Below are positions 1 to 8,075 of a stretch of DNA of 35,754 bases, piece by piece. Both the position numbers and the translations under genes were made by a program. The notes under the pieces were generated by a model. It was not told the origin of the DNA and searched no databases. It saw nothing but the letters and a program-made list of their open reading frames with translations. Source of the stretch: CAXQZM01 sp964228455 (lineage in GTDB: Bacteria; Pseudomonadota; Alphaproteobacteria; UBA7985); the NCBI GenBank assembly GCA_964228455.1, contig CAXQZM010000021.1, forward strand, positions 1-35,754, given 5' to 3'. Numbering within the stretch: the first letter of the stretch is position 1; every line of letters starts with the position of its first letter.

Positions 1-41
1 ACAATAATAGTTACTTCCGCAATGCCGTTCTACTAAGACAT

Positions 42-71
42 AAAAAAAGCCCCGCCTAAGAGCGGGGCTTT
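42..71 (-). terminator. Rho-independent terminator
   Basis: A perfect stem pairs AAAGCCCCGC (46-55) with GCGGGGCTTT (62-71) around a six-base loop. On the minus strand the run of A at 42-48 becomes the U tract, so this ends the transcript of the binding-protein gene whose stop codon lies at 95. The other side also carries three T, so weak bidirectional function is possible. Confidence 0.9.
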
Positions 72-94
72 CTATTTAACCTATGAGGTAAGAT

Positions 95-1234
95 TTAGAG
101 CTGGGCTAAAACAGTAATTTCGCCGTCTACAACTTCTTGTAGCATGTATGCACCAGCAGCTTCGCCGGGACCTACAAGCTCAACATTAGTCATACCAACG
201 TAGTCGATATCTCCACCTTCCGCTAGCACCTTAAGGGCCGTAGCAAGATCACCAGCTTCAATTTTCTGACCAGGTGCATTAGCAACATCAAACACTTTAG
301 ATGCAGCAGCAGCTGAGTCAGATACTGACCCAGCAGCAGCCATGGAAAGCAAAGTTAACGCAGCTGCGTCATATGCCTCACCTGCATATGGATCTTTTGG
401 TGACTCTTCAGTGCCAGGTAGTAAACCAAATACACCATCAAGGTCTGCACCAAGAGCAGCCATAATTGAGTCACCCCACATCGCTTCACCGAAAATGATT
501 TGCTCAAAAACGTCACCGTCGATTACGCCTTCTGTAATTCCGCGTCCGCCGCCATCAAGATAACCAAACACCGCAACCGCTTCAGACCCAGTTGCGCCTA
601 GCGAGCTCACTTCGGCGTTGTAATCAGCTTTACCGTCTTCGTGAGGTAGAGAAATGGAAACATTTCCCCCAAGAGCAGTGAAGCTCTCTACAAATGCATC
701 AGCAAGGCCTACTCCGTAATCGTTATTTGTATAAGTAACAGCAACATCTGTGAACCCGCGTGACATCGTCTCTTCAGCAAGCACTGCACCTTGACGAGCG
801 TCCGAAGGTGATGTGCGGAAGAACAAGCCATTGTCTTCAGCAGTCGAAAGTGCTGGTGATGTCGCTGATGGCGAAATCATTAGCACTCCATTTGGAACCG
901 CAACGTTCGCAAGCACGGCACCGGTAGCGCCTGAGCAAAGAGCACCTACAATAGCAGCAACACCATCTGAGGTCACTAAGCGTTCAGCAGCGGCAGTTGC
1001 TGCGTCGGCATCTACGCAAGTTGAGTCAGCGACAATACCAGCGAATGAATGTCCCATGACGCCGCCAGCTGCATTCACCTCAGCAACTGCAGACTCAGCT
1101 GCGGCAACCATAGCAGGTGCAAGTGATTCAGCAGGACCAGTCAGGCCCAAAAGAATAGCGACGTTAACAGTATGTTCTGCAGAGGCAGAAGCTGCAGTCA
1201 TAATAGCTGCAGACCCAAGAAGAAGTTTCTTCAT
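95..1234 (-). CDS. ABC transporter periplasmic substrate-binding protein (Leu/Ile/Val-type)
   Basis: Periplasmic receptor of the type 1 binding-protein fold (Peripla_BP_6, LivJ/LivK-like), which delivers a ligand to an ABC importer. The protein has 379 residues. It starts MKKLLLGSAAIM with a typical Sec signal cleaved after SASA (about residue 19). The mature part opens with the family's VNVAILLGLTGP strand and has a conserved cysteine pair (STCVDAD and GALCSGA) expected to form a disulfide. I chose the ATG at 1234 rather than a longer frame starting at 1354 because it is preceded by a strong GGAGGG ribosome site and begins exactly at the signal peptide. No permease or ATPase gene is adjacent, so the ligand cannot be named: branched-chain amino acids, amides and urea are all used by this family. 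A strong terminator follows the stop. Confidence 0.9.
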   Translation of the reverse strand: MKKLLLGSAAIMTAASASAEHTVNVAILLGLTGPAESLAPAMVAAAESAVAEVNAAGGVMGHSFAGIVADSTCVDADAATAAAERLVTSDGVAAIVGALCSGATGAVLANVAVPNGVLMISPSATSPALSTAEDNGLFFRTSPSDARQGAVLAEETMSRGFTDVAVTYTNNDYGVGLADAFVESFTALGGNVSISLPHEDGKADYNAEVSSLGATGSEAVAVFGYLDGGGRGITEGVIDGDVFEQIIFGEAMWGDSIMAALGADLDGVFGLLPGTEESPKDPYAGEAYDAAALTLLSMAAAGSVSDSAAAASKVFDVANAPGQKIEAGDLATALKVLAEGGDIDYVGMTNVELVGPGEAAGAYMLQEVVDGEITVLAQL

Positions 1235-1387
1235 GTTATTTCCCTCCAAAGGAATAGTAATCAAACACCCAGCATAAATGCGGGGATTAGGCTCTTTAGC
1301 TGGCGATTCTGCTATAGCGCAAAACAAAAGCGGCCTAAATTTTCCTAAACGCAAGTTTTCGTGCTGATTAGCAACTTTCTGAGAAAC

Positions 1388-2257
1388 TCAATGGCCGATA
1401 GACCGCATCCTAGTTAAAAATAGCGCGAGAATAACTGCCCCGGCGTAAAGAAACATTTGTGGATCTGGAAAAGTAAAAGACACCACGGCAACTATCAATA
1501 TAGTTATAAAAGGTTGCAAGTACTGAACGAGCGAACCCCGGGCAGCCCCAACTATAGCAAACCCCGCATAAAAGAAAAAGAAGCCAGCCCACTGAGCGCC
1601 TAAAGCGCCAAATATTAATCCCGCCCATGCATCTAGGCTCGCTACAAAATCTAATGTCGGCCATAATACTGCAAACCCCAAAAACTGAACCGGAAGTGCC
1701 ATTATAGAAGCCCAACAAATTACCTGCCACGCGGGGATTTCACGAGCAATTCGTCCTGCCCACGCATAAGAAAAACCAACTAGTAGAGAGGCAATTAGTG
1801 CCAGATGACCTGCCGAGACGCCTCCGAATCCTTCTTGAAGGATAAAGGCCGCGACCAAACCACATGCCAGCAAAGATCCTATCCAAAACCATGCATTCAA
1901 ACGCCTTTCTGGCTCAATGAACCTAGCAAAGAGTGCAGTTGAAAGCGGCAGTACAGCGATCACAACTGCTCCATCATCAGGCGCAACAGTACTCATCCCT
2001 ACATTGGTAAAAAATGGAAAAATGAAACCAGTGCCTACGCCTGCGTAAATTAGGCGTCTCCATTGATCGCCCCGTGGCAAAGGAGGACGAAGAATGAGTA
2101 AAGTGGCGGCGGAAAGTAGCCCACCAAGGGCCGATCGACCTACTCCCGCAGTAAATGGGTCAAACCCAGATACCGCAAGCGCGCTAAACGGCAAGGACGT
2201 AGCAAAAAAAACAACCCCTACAAAGACAAGTATATAACCTCGAAGTGAGGAAATCAT
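1388..2257 (-). CDS. EamA/DMT-superfamily permease
   Basis: Inner-membrane carrier of the drug/metabolite transporter superfamily (EamA, RhaT/YdcZ-like). Its 289 residues form about ten hydrophobic segments arranged as two five-helix repeats, the usual size and plan. It opens with a hydrophobic helix (LRGYILVFVGVVFFATSLPF) and ends in a short basic tail. Substrate cannot be inferred from sequence; members export amino acids, nucleotides or other metabolites. The ATG overlaps the stop of the upstream ferredoxin reductase gene by four bases (ATGA), so the two are translationally coupled and probably one transcript. This pairing does not by itself suggest a shared pathway. Confidence 0.88.
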   Translation of the reverse strand: MISSLRGYILVFVGVVFFATSLPFSALAVSGFDPFTAGVGRSALGGLLSAATLLILRPPLPRGDQWRRLIYAGVGTGFIFPFFTNVGMSTVAPDDGAVVIAVLPLSTALFARFIEPERRLNAWFWIGSLLACGLVAAFILQEGFGGVSAGHLALIASLLVGFSYAWAGRIAREIPAWQVICWASIMALPVQFLGFAVLWPTLDFVASLDAWAGLIFGALGAQWAGFFFFYAGFAIVGAARGSLVQYLQPFITILIVAVVSFTFPDPQMFLYAGAVILALFLTRMRSIGH

Positions 2258-3021
2258 CCAACGAACGCTTTCTCAACAACGTATTCAGCGGGACCTGAGT
2301 TTGCCCCCTCCCGCAATCCAAACCCTTCGAGAATATTTTTCATGTCAGTATTGAGCCCTACAGACCCACATACCATGGCACGGTCCGTCGCCGCCCGAAT
2401 GGAGGTTACACCAACTTGTGAAAAAAGGCTTCCATCCAAAATCTTGTCCGTAATACGGCCCATAGTCTCACTAGGATCTCGCGTGGTTGTAGGCACGTAA
2501 GTTAGCTGGTCATTAACCAGCTCACCTACCAGTGGATCATCTTTTAGAGCACTGATCAATTCTCTACTGTATGCGAGTTCATCAACGTCTCTACAAGTAT
2601 GAGTGACAATTACCCGACCATAGGACTCATAAGTTTCAGGATCTCGAAGTATAGACGCCCATGGAGCAAACCCAGTGCCGGTGCCAAAGAGCCATAGTCG
2701 ATCACCTGGAGTCAATGCGTCATGAACTAAGGTACCAACGGGTTTTGATCGGATTAAAACCTCATCACCCACCTCAATATGTTGTAAGCGTGAGGTTAGA
2801 GGCCCGTTTTCTACCTTTATTGAATAAAATTCTAATTCATCTGCCCATGCTGGCGACGCAATAGAGTATGCTCGCATTATTGGTTTACCATTATCCCCAG
2901 GCAAACCGATCATCACAAATTCTCCTGAACGAAAGCGTAGCGCTGCAGGCCGAGTTATACGAAAAGAAAATAATCGCTCGGTCCAATGTTTCACAAAGGT
3001 TACGGTTTGCGCATCTGCCAT
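2254..3021 (-). CDS. fpr: Ferredoxin--NADP(+) reductase
   Basis: Flavoenzyme passing electrons between NADPH and ferredoxin or flavodoxin in the cytoplasm. The 255-residue length matches the short bacterial (Azotobacter/Rhodobacter, subclass I) Fpr family. Visible motifs are the FAD-binding RAYSIASP at residues 50-57, the NADP-binding GTGTGFAP near 112-119, the conserved VCGS loop near 217, and a C-terminal VVEKAFVG of the type that stacks on the flavin in this family. The ATG at 3021 lies 20 bp from the divergently read GTG of the iron-sulfur-like gene at 3042, so both promoters must overlap coding DNA. A 2Fe-2S ferredoxin lies at 10966 and is a possible but unproven partner. Confidence 0.92.
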   Translation of the reverse strand: MADAQTVTFVKHWTERLFSFRITRPAALRFRSGEFVMIGLPGDNGKPIMRAYSIASPAWADELEFYSIKVENGPLTSRLQHIEVGDEVLIRSKPVGTLVHDALTPGDRLWLFGTGTGFAPWASILRDPETYESYGRVIVTHTCRDVDELAYSRELISALKDDPLVGELVNDQLTYVPTTTRDPSETMGRITDKILDGSLFSQVGVTSIRAATDRAMVCGSVGLNTDMKNILEGFGLREGANSGPAEYVVEKAFVG

Positions 3022-3041
3022 GATAGCTTACAAGGCTCTTC

Positions 3042-3713
3042 GTGGACCAAAATCAAGATCCGTTTGCAATCCTTTCAGCTGCTTTAGCAACAAGCGGCTT
3101 GCGAATTCTGCACAGTGGCGCGCCAGCTGACGAATGGCCAATCAATAGGAACATTCAATCTGTTCTTATTATTGGTCATGCAGGAAGCGAATTTTGGCCT
3201 TACTTCAAAGACAGTCCGGAATTTTCCGATGGAGATCTTGATCCGCTTGATCGCTGGTCAGCTAGAGTGATCAAAGCAGCCGCACCAAACATGTTTTTCG
3301 TCTCTCCAAGTGATGGCCCTCCCTATGCCCCTATTCATGAATTAGCAGAAGGAGGCTCAATGCATCCCAGCCCACTAGGGATGCTGGCACATGCCGAGTT
3401 TGGCCTTTGGATCGCGATCAGGGGTCTTCTCTTAACCACTGAAAGTCTGCCACGCAGCAGGCCAACAAATCCTATTGATCCAGATTCATTTATAGAATGC
3501 TTTAATGCTTGCCCAGTAAATGCTTTTAGTAACAACAGTTTTGATGCTGGATCCTGTGCTAATCATTTAATAAATAACGAAACCGCGGAATGTTGGTCAG
3601 GTTGCTCTGCAAGAAAAGCATGCACTGTTGGCTCCGATTGGATATATGAAGACACCCATGCAAAGTTTTACATGGACGCTTTTACCTCAGCCATGCAAAA
3701 GCGTAAAATATGA
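3042..3713 (+). CDS. Ferredoxin-like / iron-sulfur protein of unknown role
   Basis: The 223-residue protein belongs to a family, common in alphaproteobacteria, annotated only as ferredoxin or 4Fe-4S protein. The first 135 residues form a globular domain (FWPYF, DPLDRWS, SPLGMLAH, GLWIAIRG) vaguely like the cobalamin-type domain in front of the cluster domain in QueG; that likeness is my inference. The C-terminal part has six cysteines: C153-x3-C157-P, C172, C184-x3-C188-x5-C194. As I recall the family, relatives have two more cysteines ahead of C153 that complete a standard CxxCxxxCxxxCP; here those positions are not cysteine. The start is GTG with AAGG eight bases upstream, and no better start is seen. 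Its stop overlaps the amidotransferase ATG (ATGA), implying one operon. Confidence 0.7.
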   Translation: MDQNQDPFAILSAALATSGLRILHSGAPADEWPINRNIQSVLIIGHAGSEFWPYFKDSPEFSDGDLDPLDRWSARVIKAAAPNMFFVSPSDGPPYAPIHELAEGGSMHPSPLGMLAHAEFGLWIAIRGLLLTTESLPRSRPTNPIDPDSFIECFNACPVNAFSNNSFDAGSCANHLINNETAECWSGCSARKACTVGSDWIYEDTHAKFYMDAFTSAMQKRKI

Positions 3714-4411
3714 AGCGGGCTCTTTTAATAACTCATGGACCCAATCCTCCCAAAGATTACGTTAGCCAGTCGTTAGGTAGGATGGGTGTGTCTCGTGAAT
3801 GGCGTTGCTTACCTAAGGGTCATCAATTGCCGTCACCCGATCCTGATGAATTTGATTTAGTTGTTGTATACGGCGGTCCTCAACTGTTGAGTGACCTTCA
3901 ACCTGAAGAGCAGTACTTGCTAGATGAAGTCTCGTGGGTCCGTCAGTATGTCAAAGCTGGTGGTGCATATCTTGGGCTTTGTCTTGGCGCTCAAATTTTA
4001 GCAAAAGCGTTTGATGCAAATGTTTGGCGGCACCCAGATAGTGCGAGGGAAATCGGATACTACTCGATCAGCCCAACCGATGCAGGAATTAAGCAAGGGC
4101 TCCCAGAAGACTTGATGGTCTATCATTGGCATCGAGACGGGTTTGATCTACCAAAAAATGCAACACTCCTTGCGGCTGGAGAATTGTTCCCGAATCAAGC
4201 CTTCAGCCTGTCTGAACGCGTTTTAGCAGTCCAGTTCCACCCAGAAATCACGGATCAAATGATTGCTGATTTTTCTGATAGAGCACCTGAGGACGCCGAC
4301 CGAGCACCAGGCGCTAAACATCGCAGTACACACAAATCAGATTATGAAACCTACCAAAGACGTGTTCATAGCTGGATGGAGACTCAGCTGGAGCTTCTAC
4401 TTGCTTCATAA
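3710..4411 (+). CDS. Class I glutamine amidotransferase-like protein
   Basis: Stand-alone triad glutamine amidotransferase domain (GATase1, GMP-synthase-like group, DJ-1/PfpI fold). Of its 233 residues, GLCLGAQ carries nucleophile C91, and QFHPE near 175-179 supplies H177 and E179, so the Cys-His-Glu triad is complete and glutamine hydrolysis is plausible. No synthetase domain is fused. Such proteins are often named GMP synthase by mistake; the true acceptor is unknown, and some relatives act on gamma-glutamyl compounds. It overlaps the preceding iron-sulfur-like gene by four bases. Its last 28 bases overlap the end of the opposing mobA gene, leaving no room for a terminator between them. Confidence 0.85.
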   Translation: MKRALLITHGPNPPKDYVSQSLGRMGVSREWRCLPKGHQLPSPDPDEFDLVVVYGGPQLLSDLQPEEQYLLDEVSWVRQYVKAGGAYLGLCLGAQILAKAFDANVWRHPDSAREIGYYSISPTDAGIKQGLPEDLMVYHWHRDGFDLPKNATLLAAGELFPNQAFSLSERVLAVQFHPEITDQMIADFSDRAPEDADRAPGAKHRSTHKSDYETYQRRVHSWMETQLELLLAS

Positions 4412-4983
4412 AATTGCTTGGCTTTTTCGATGTCATCTGGCCGATTGATATTAAAGAAATAATTGCCTGATCCCCACTCTTCGTAGGAGTAACCACCGAG
4501 TTTTTCAGATGCACGATCAATTTTACGCTCACCTGAGTTAACAAGAGCTTTTAACTCATTGATTACATTAGTATTCCAAGCTCCAAAAATTGGGTGGAGC
4601 TGCTCACGTTGCTGTGCAAAGCGCACTTGTTTCTCTCCATTCCTTGTAAGACGTTCTACTAAATCAAGCGGGGCAAAAGGACTATCAGCAGGCGCTGTTA
4701 CGACCCATTTAAACCCGCGTTGCTTTGCAAACTCAATGCCAGCTAATATTCCAAATAGTGGGCCTTGGTTAGTAGCCGCATCATGCAATAACTGGCGAGA
4801 TTCTTGGCCAAAAACTTGTTCATTCGCTGAGATTGCTAATAAACTTACCTGAGGTTCTAAGCGGCTAATGGCATGGCTAATTAATGGCTTTCCCCCAAGG
4901 GGCTCATACCTTTTATCCCTGCCGAAACGCGTTGCTTTGCCACCTGCCAGGATTAAGCCAAGGGTTCTATCTACCTGGATCAA
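4384..4983 (-). CDS. mobA: Molybdenum cofactor guanylyltransferase (MobA)
   Basis: Cytoplasmic nucleotidyltransferase that couples GMP to Mo- or W-molybdopterin, giving the bis-MGD cofactor of formate dehydrogenase and related enzymes. Its 199 residues are the normal length. The GTP-binding signature LAGGKATRFGRDK spans residues 12-24, and TAPADSPF holds the metal-binding D100. The start is a TTG, the only sensible in-frame start just ahead of the first beta strand, and AAGGA lies eight bases upstream. It overlaps the end of fdhD by 17 bases, so the two are coupled. Together with fdhD and the divergent tungstate importer it points to assembly of a Mo/W formate dehydrogenase whose structural genes are outside this window. 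Confidence 0.9.
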   Translation of the reverse strand: MIQVDRTLGLILAGGKATRFGRDKRYEPLGGKPLISHAISRLEPQVSLLAISANEQVFGQESRQLLHDAATNQGPLFGILAGIEFAKQRGFKWVVTAPADSPFAPLDLVERLTRNGEKQVRFAQQREQLHPIFGAWNTNVINELKALVNSGERKIDRASEKLGGYSYEEWGSGNYFFNINRPDDIEKAKQFYEASRSSS

Positions 4984-5833
4984 AGTTCAATTCCTTGGGA
5001 TCGATATCATGAAGTAGCCGCTCTGAACCAGCCAACATTACAAACCTTCGGCCTCGCGCCCGACCAATTAGGGTAAGGCCAACTTCACGCGCTAAGTCGA
5101 CGCCCCACCTAGTAAAACCAGATCTGCTTATAAGGATCGGCACGCCCATCTGCACAGTTTTTATTACCATCTCTGATGTGAGGCGACCTGTCGTAAACAT
5201 GACCTTATCATGAGTAGGCAGCCCTGTGTCCCAGACATATCCCCGTATTTTATCGACGGCATTGTGTCTTCCTACATCCTCCATGTAAACTAGTGGCCGT
5301 TCACCAGATGCTAAAACGCAGCCATGTATCGCTCCGGCTTCTAAATAGAGAGAAGGGGTTTGTGTGATTGCTTTTAAAAGCCTGTAAAACTCCGAAAGCA
5401 TTAGCTTCGGCCCAACAGGTAATTTCTTACCCTCTAACCCATCCATCAAAGAACCAAACATGGTTCCTTGGGCGCAGCCGCTCGTAACGGTTCTCTTTTT
5501 CAACTTAACATCCAAGTTTAGATCATTCGAAGTTCGGATAACCATGACACCTAGATCTTCATCTATCTCGATCTCTTCAATTTCCTGCAAATCCGTGAAA
5601 AAACCTTGTCCAGCAATCCAACCAAGCGCCAACCAACGAAGATGATCACCAATGGTCATCAAAGTGACCACCTCATGATCATTTATAAATAGTGAAAATG
5701 GCCGCTCCGCAATTAAGGGAGTTTTTATGCTATCACCGCGCTCATTCAAAGCATCTAACTGACTAATTAGTCCAACTGCCTGAGATGGAGGCACCAAATA
5801 GGTGCCCAACGTGTTTTTTCCTTGGGTCCTCAT
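4967..5833 (-). CDS. fdhD: Formate dehydrogenase accessory sulfurtransferase FdhD
   Basis: FdhD moves sulfur from the cysteine desulfurase IscS to the bis-MGD cofactor, which formate dehydrogenase needs for activity. The 288-residue protein shows the family's AIHGCVLA, VYMEDVGRHNAVDKI, FTTGRLTSEMV and SRSGFTRWGVDLA blocks. The catalytic loop reads TVTSGCAQGTMFG, with one cysteine (C120), whereas the well studied E. coli protein has a CxxC pair there. The likely start is the ATG at 5833; a TTG two codons earlier is possible. It stands 24 bp from the divergent tupB ATG, so both promoters must be squeezed into, or lie within, coding DNA. Confidence 0.93.
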   Translation of the reverse strand: MRTQGKNTLGTYLVPPSQAVGLISQLDALNERGDSIKTPLIAERPFSLFINDHEVVTLMTIGDHLRWLALGWIAGQGFFTDLQEIEEIEIDEDLGVMVIRTSNDLNLDVKLKKRTVTSGCAQGTMFGSLMDGLEGKKLPVGPKLMLSEFYRLLKAITQTPSLYLEAGAIHGCVLASGERPLVYMEDVGRHNAVDKIRGYVWDTGLPTHDKVMFTTGRLTSEMVIKTVQMGVPILISRSGFTRWGVDLAREVGLTLIGRARGRRFVMLAGSERLLHDIDPKELNFDPGR

Positions 5834-5857
5834 AATCAATCACTATAGAGCGGCGAG

Positions 5858-6541
5858 ATGAACTGGTTAAGCCACATCAGCGACTTCGCACTTCTTTTTT
5901 TTGACGCTACCCTGTGGGAGGTAACGGGCAGGTCACTTTTCGTTTCTCTTATGGCGACCTTAATATCAATGAACTTAGGATTAATACTTGCCCGTTGCTT
6001 GTTGCAAGCCCACAGTCGGTGGGCAAAGTTTTTTGATGCTCTTTTAGGGGCTTTTGTTGCGATACCAGCAGTAGTTATCGGCCTTTTAGCACTCCTATTT
6101 TTCACAAGCTCGATATTTAAGGAGAGCCAGATTACCTTGACAATTGTTCCAATGATGTTGGCCCAAGCGCTGTTATTAACACCACTAGCAGCAACGCTCT
6201 GCTTAGGAGCACTTCGAACTCACTTTAAATTAATCGGAGAAGAGCTAGTATCTCTTGGCGCCTCAAATAGCGCCATGTTTAATGTGCTTATTCGAGAGTG
6301 CTGGCCAACGTTAATTGCTACTAGTATTCTAGTGCTCTCGCGTGGAATTGCTGAAGTGGGTACTGTTTTAATTATTGGTGGAAATGTTGAAGGACGCACT
6401 CAGGTGCTCACAACACTCATTGCAGAGAAAGCGCGCATTGGAATTTATGAACAAGCTATCGCGCTCTCACTTATTTTGATTATTATAGCCCTGATTCTCT
6501 CGTTAGTGGTCCGAACTCTACAAAAAAGGTTTGAGACATGA
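5858..6541 (+). CDS. tupB: Tungstate ABC transporter permease TupB
   Basis: Inner-membrane subunit of the TupABC importer for tungstate. The 227 residues hold about five hydrophobic helices. The BPD_transp_1 coupling motif lies near residues 127-160 (EELVSLGASNSAMFNVLIRE followed at a distance by RGIAEVGTVLIIGGN), as in Tup/Wtp permeases. The ATG is preceded by a weak GGCGAG. Its stop overlaps the ATPase ATG (ATGA), the first link of a run of plus-strand genes reaching 11958. The ligand assignment rests on the binding protein TupA and on the neighbouring FdhD and MobA genes. Confidence 0.9.
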   Translation: MNWLSHISDFALLFFDATLWEVTGRSLFVSLMATLISMNLGLILARCLLQAHSRWAKFFDALLGAFVAIPAVVIGLLALLFFTSSIFKESQITLTIVPMMLAQALLLTPLAATLCLGALRTHFKLIGEELVSLGASNSAMFNVLIRECWPTLIATSILVLSRGIAEVGTVLIIGGNVEGRTQVLTTLIAEKARIGIYEQAIALSLILIIIALILSLVVRTLQKRFET

Positions 6542-7257
6542 GAGCAGCAAGCGTACAATTCTCTAACATCACGGTAGACCTGAGAGGTGCTACCCGTCTG
6601 CATGGACTAACACACACGCTATCCGGAACTGGAATCACGGCGCTGGTTGGCTCAAACGGGGCAGGAAAATCACTACTTTTAAAAGTACTTCACGGACTTA
6701 TTCCAATTACCCGTGGACAAGTTCGATGGGCAAAGGATCTAGCAGGCGAGCGCCGTGCCCTAATGCGTCAGCAACCGGACTTCCTACGCCGCTCTGTTCA
6801 AGAAAATCTAGTCTTCGCACTCGAAATTAATGGTTGGAAAAGCAACCAAGCTCGTGTGCGCAGTGAAGAGATGCTTGACTGGATGCAACTTGAGCAAAGC
6901 GCAAATTTGATGGCAAATACACTTTCGCCAGGTGAGCGCTCGCGCTTAGCTATGGCAAGAGCTTTAGCGATTGAACCTGCAGTTTTACTACTTGATGAGC
7001 CTACCGCAAGCTTAGACCCAGAATCTGCGTTGGCAATGGAATCAGTGATAAGCTTTGTGCAAGACAGGGGTACAAAAGTTATCTTAGTCTCACACTCTCT
7101 TGGACAAGTTCGAAGATTGGCAAGTGATGTTTTGATGCTTGATCAAGGACAGTCTATATTTTTTGGACCTACAGATAAGTTCTTTAGCAACCCTGGCAAT
7201 CCGCGTGCCAGTGCTTTCCTTCATGGAGCTGGCTTTTCTTTGGACGAGGCAGTTTGA
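6538..7257 (+). CDS. tupC: Tungstate ABC transporter ATPase TupC
   Basis: Cytoplasmic ATPase that powers the tungstate importer. The 239-residue protein carries Walker A GSNGAGKS (residues 38-45), a Q-loop (RQQPDFLRRSV), the ABC signature LSPGERSRLAMARAL near 130 and Walker B with VLLLDEPTASLD near 155, then the switch-region VSHS. There is no C-terminal Mop/TOBE domain of the ModC kind, which agrees with the Tup type rather than the molybdate type. It overlaps tupB by four bases and ends one base into the tupA ATG. Confidence 0.92.
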   Translation: MRAASVQFSNITVDLRGATRLHGLTHTLSGTGITALVGSNGAGKSLLLKVLHGLIPITRGQVRWAKDLAGERRALMRQQPDFLRRSVQENLVFALEINGWKSNQARVRSEEMLDWMQLEQSANLMANTLSPGERSRLAMARALAIEPAVLLLDEPTASLDPESALAMESVISFVQDRGTKVILVSHSLGQVRRLASDVLMLDQGQSIFFGPTDKFFSNPGNPRASAFLHGAGFSLDEAV

Positions 7258-8075
7258 TGTTAGTGCGCTTTACAATAGCCACTTGGATATGTGTCAGCTC
7301 CATCATTGCCTGGTTACTCTGGCCTGAACCAGAAGCAGACAAGCGATCATTGCGATTAGGCTCAACGACCTCTACCCAGGATTCTGGTTTACTGGACTAT
7401 CTCCTTCCAATTTATGAGTTAGAAACGGGCGTCCAAGTTCTTGTGATTGCGAAAGGGACTGGTGCAGTGATACGTGATGGCCTGGCCGGACAGGTAGATG
7501 CCTTGCTGGTTCATAACAGAAAATTAGAGGATAACTTGGTTGATCAGGGATACGCGCTCAACCGCTTACCTATCATGTCAAACAACTTCCTAATCGTTGG
7601 GTCATCTGAGTTCCGAGGCTATGAAAATCTAGCTGGGTTGCTACGTGTTCTTGCTTCAGGGCAGAGGGGCTTATTTCTCTCTCGAGGAGACAATAGTGGG
7701 ACACATGCTGCTGAGATAGAAATGTGGTCTTCATTTAACTATGACCCACATAACTTTAGTGATTGGTATTCGAAAACTGGCACCGGCATGGGGCAAACGC
7801 TAATCACCGCGAACTCTAACAGATCTGCAACCCTGGTCGATAGTGCCACCTGGGCCCGCCATGGCGATAAAGACAAACTGAGGATTTGGTATAGCGGGCA
7901 TGAGTTACCAAATGATTACGGATATTTAGCACTGAATCCTAATGTAGTCTCTGGAGTTCAAAATGAGCTTGCAACGGACTTTGGAAATTGGCTTGCCGGA
8001 CCAACTGGTCAGGCAGCAATCGGGAACTACCTGATAGGAGATATGCAAGCATTCTTACCCCACAAAACTCCATGA
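7257..8075 (+). CDS. tupA: Tungstate-binding protein TupA
   Basis: High-affinity tungstate receptor of the TupABC importer (PBP type 2 fold). The mature domain begins with the ligand-binding signature GSTTSTQDSGLLDYLLP, then AKGTGAVIRDG and VDALLVHN; the later blocks PIMSNNFLIVGS, SRGDNSGTHAAE and GTGMGQTL are all diagnostic. The start at ATG 7257 gives TGATG coupling with tupC; a TTG one codon earlier is less likely. The N-terminus (MLVRFTIATWICVSSIIAWLL then WPEPEADKRS) is a hydrophobic helix without a clear signal-peptidase site or lipobox, so it may be a membrane anchor. Its stop overlaps the next ATG (ATGA). Confidence 0.92.
   Translation: MLVRFTIATWICVSSIIAWLLWPEPEADKRSLRLGSTTSTQDSGLLDYLLPIYELETGVQVLVIAKGTGAVIRDGLAGQVDALLVHNRKLEDNLVDQGYALNRLPIMSNNFLIVGSSEFRGYENLAGLLRVLASGQRGLFLSRGDNSGTHAAEIEMWSSFNYDPHNFSDWYSKTGTGMGQTLITANSNRSATLVDSATWARHGDKDKLRIWYSGHELPNDYGYLALNPNVVSGVQNELATDFGNWLAGPTGQAAIGNYLIGDMQAFLPHKTP

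Noticed and set aside
813..1277. Open frame antisense to the binding-protein gene
   Set aside because: It mirrors a Ala/Ser-rich coding region, has no ribosome site and composition (runs of Ala, Ser, Thr) typical of a shadow frame.
6538..8075. Molybdate (ModABC) rather than tungstate importer
   Set aside because: The ATPase lacks a C-terminal Mop domain, and the binding protein carries the TupA signature TTSTQDSGLL, not the ModA pattern.
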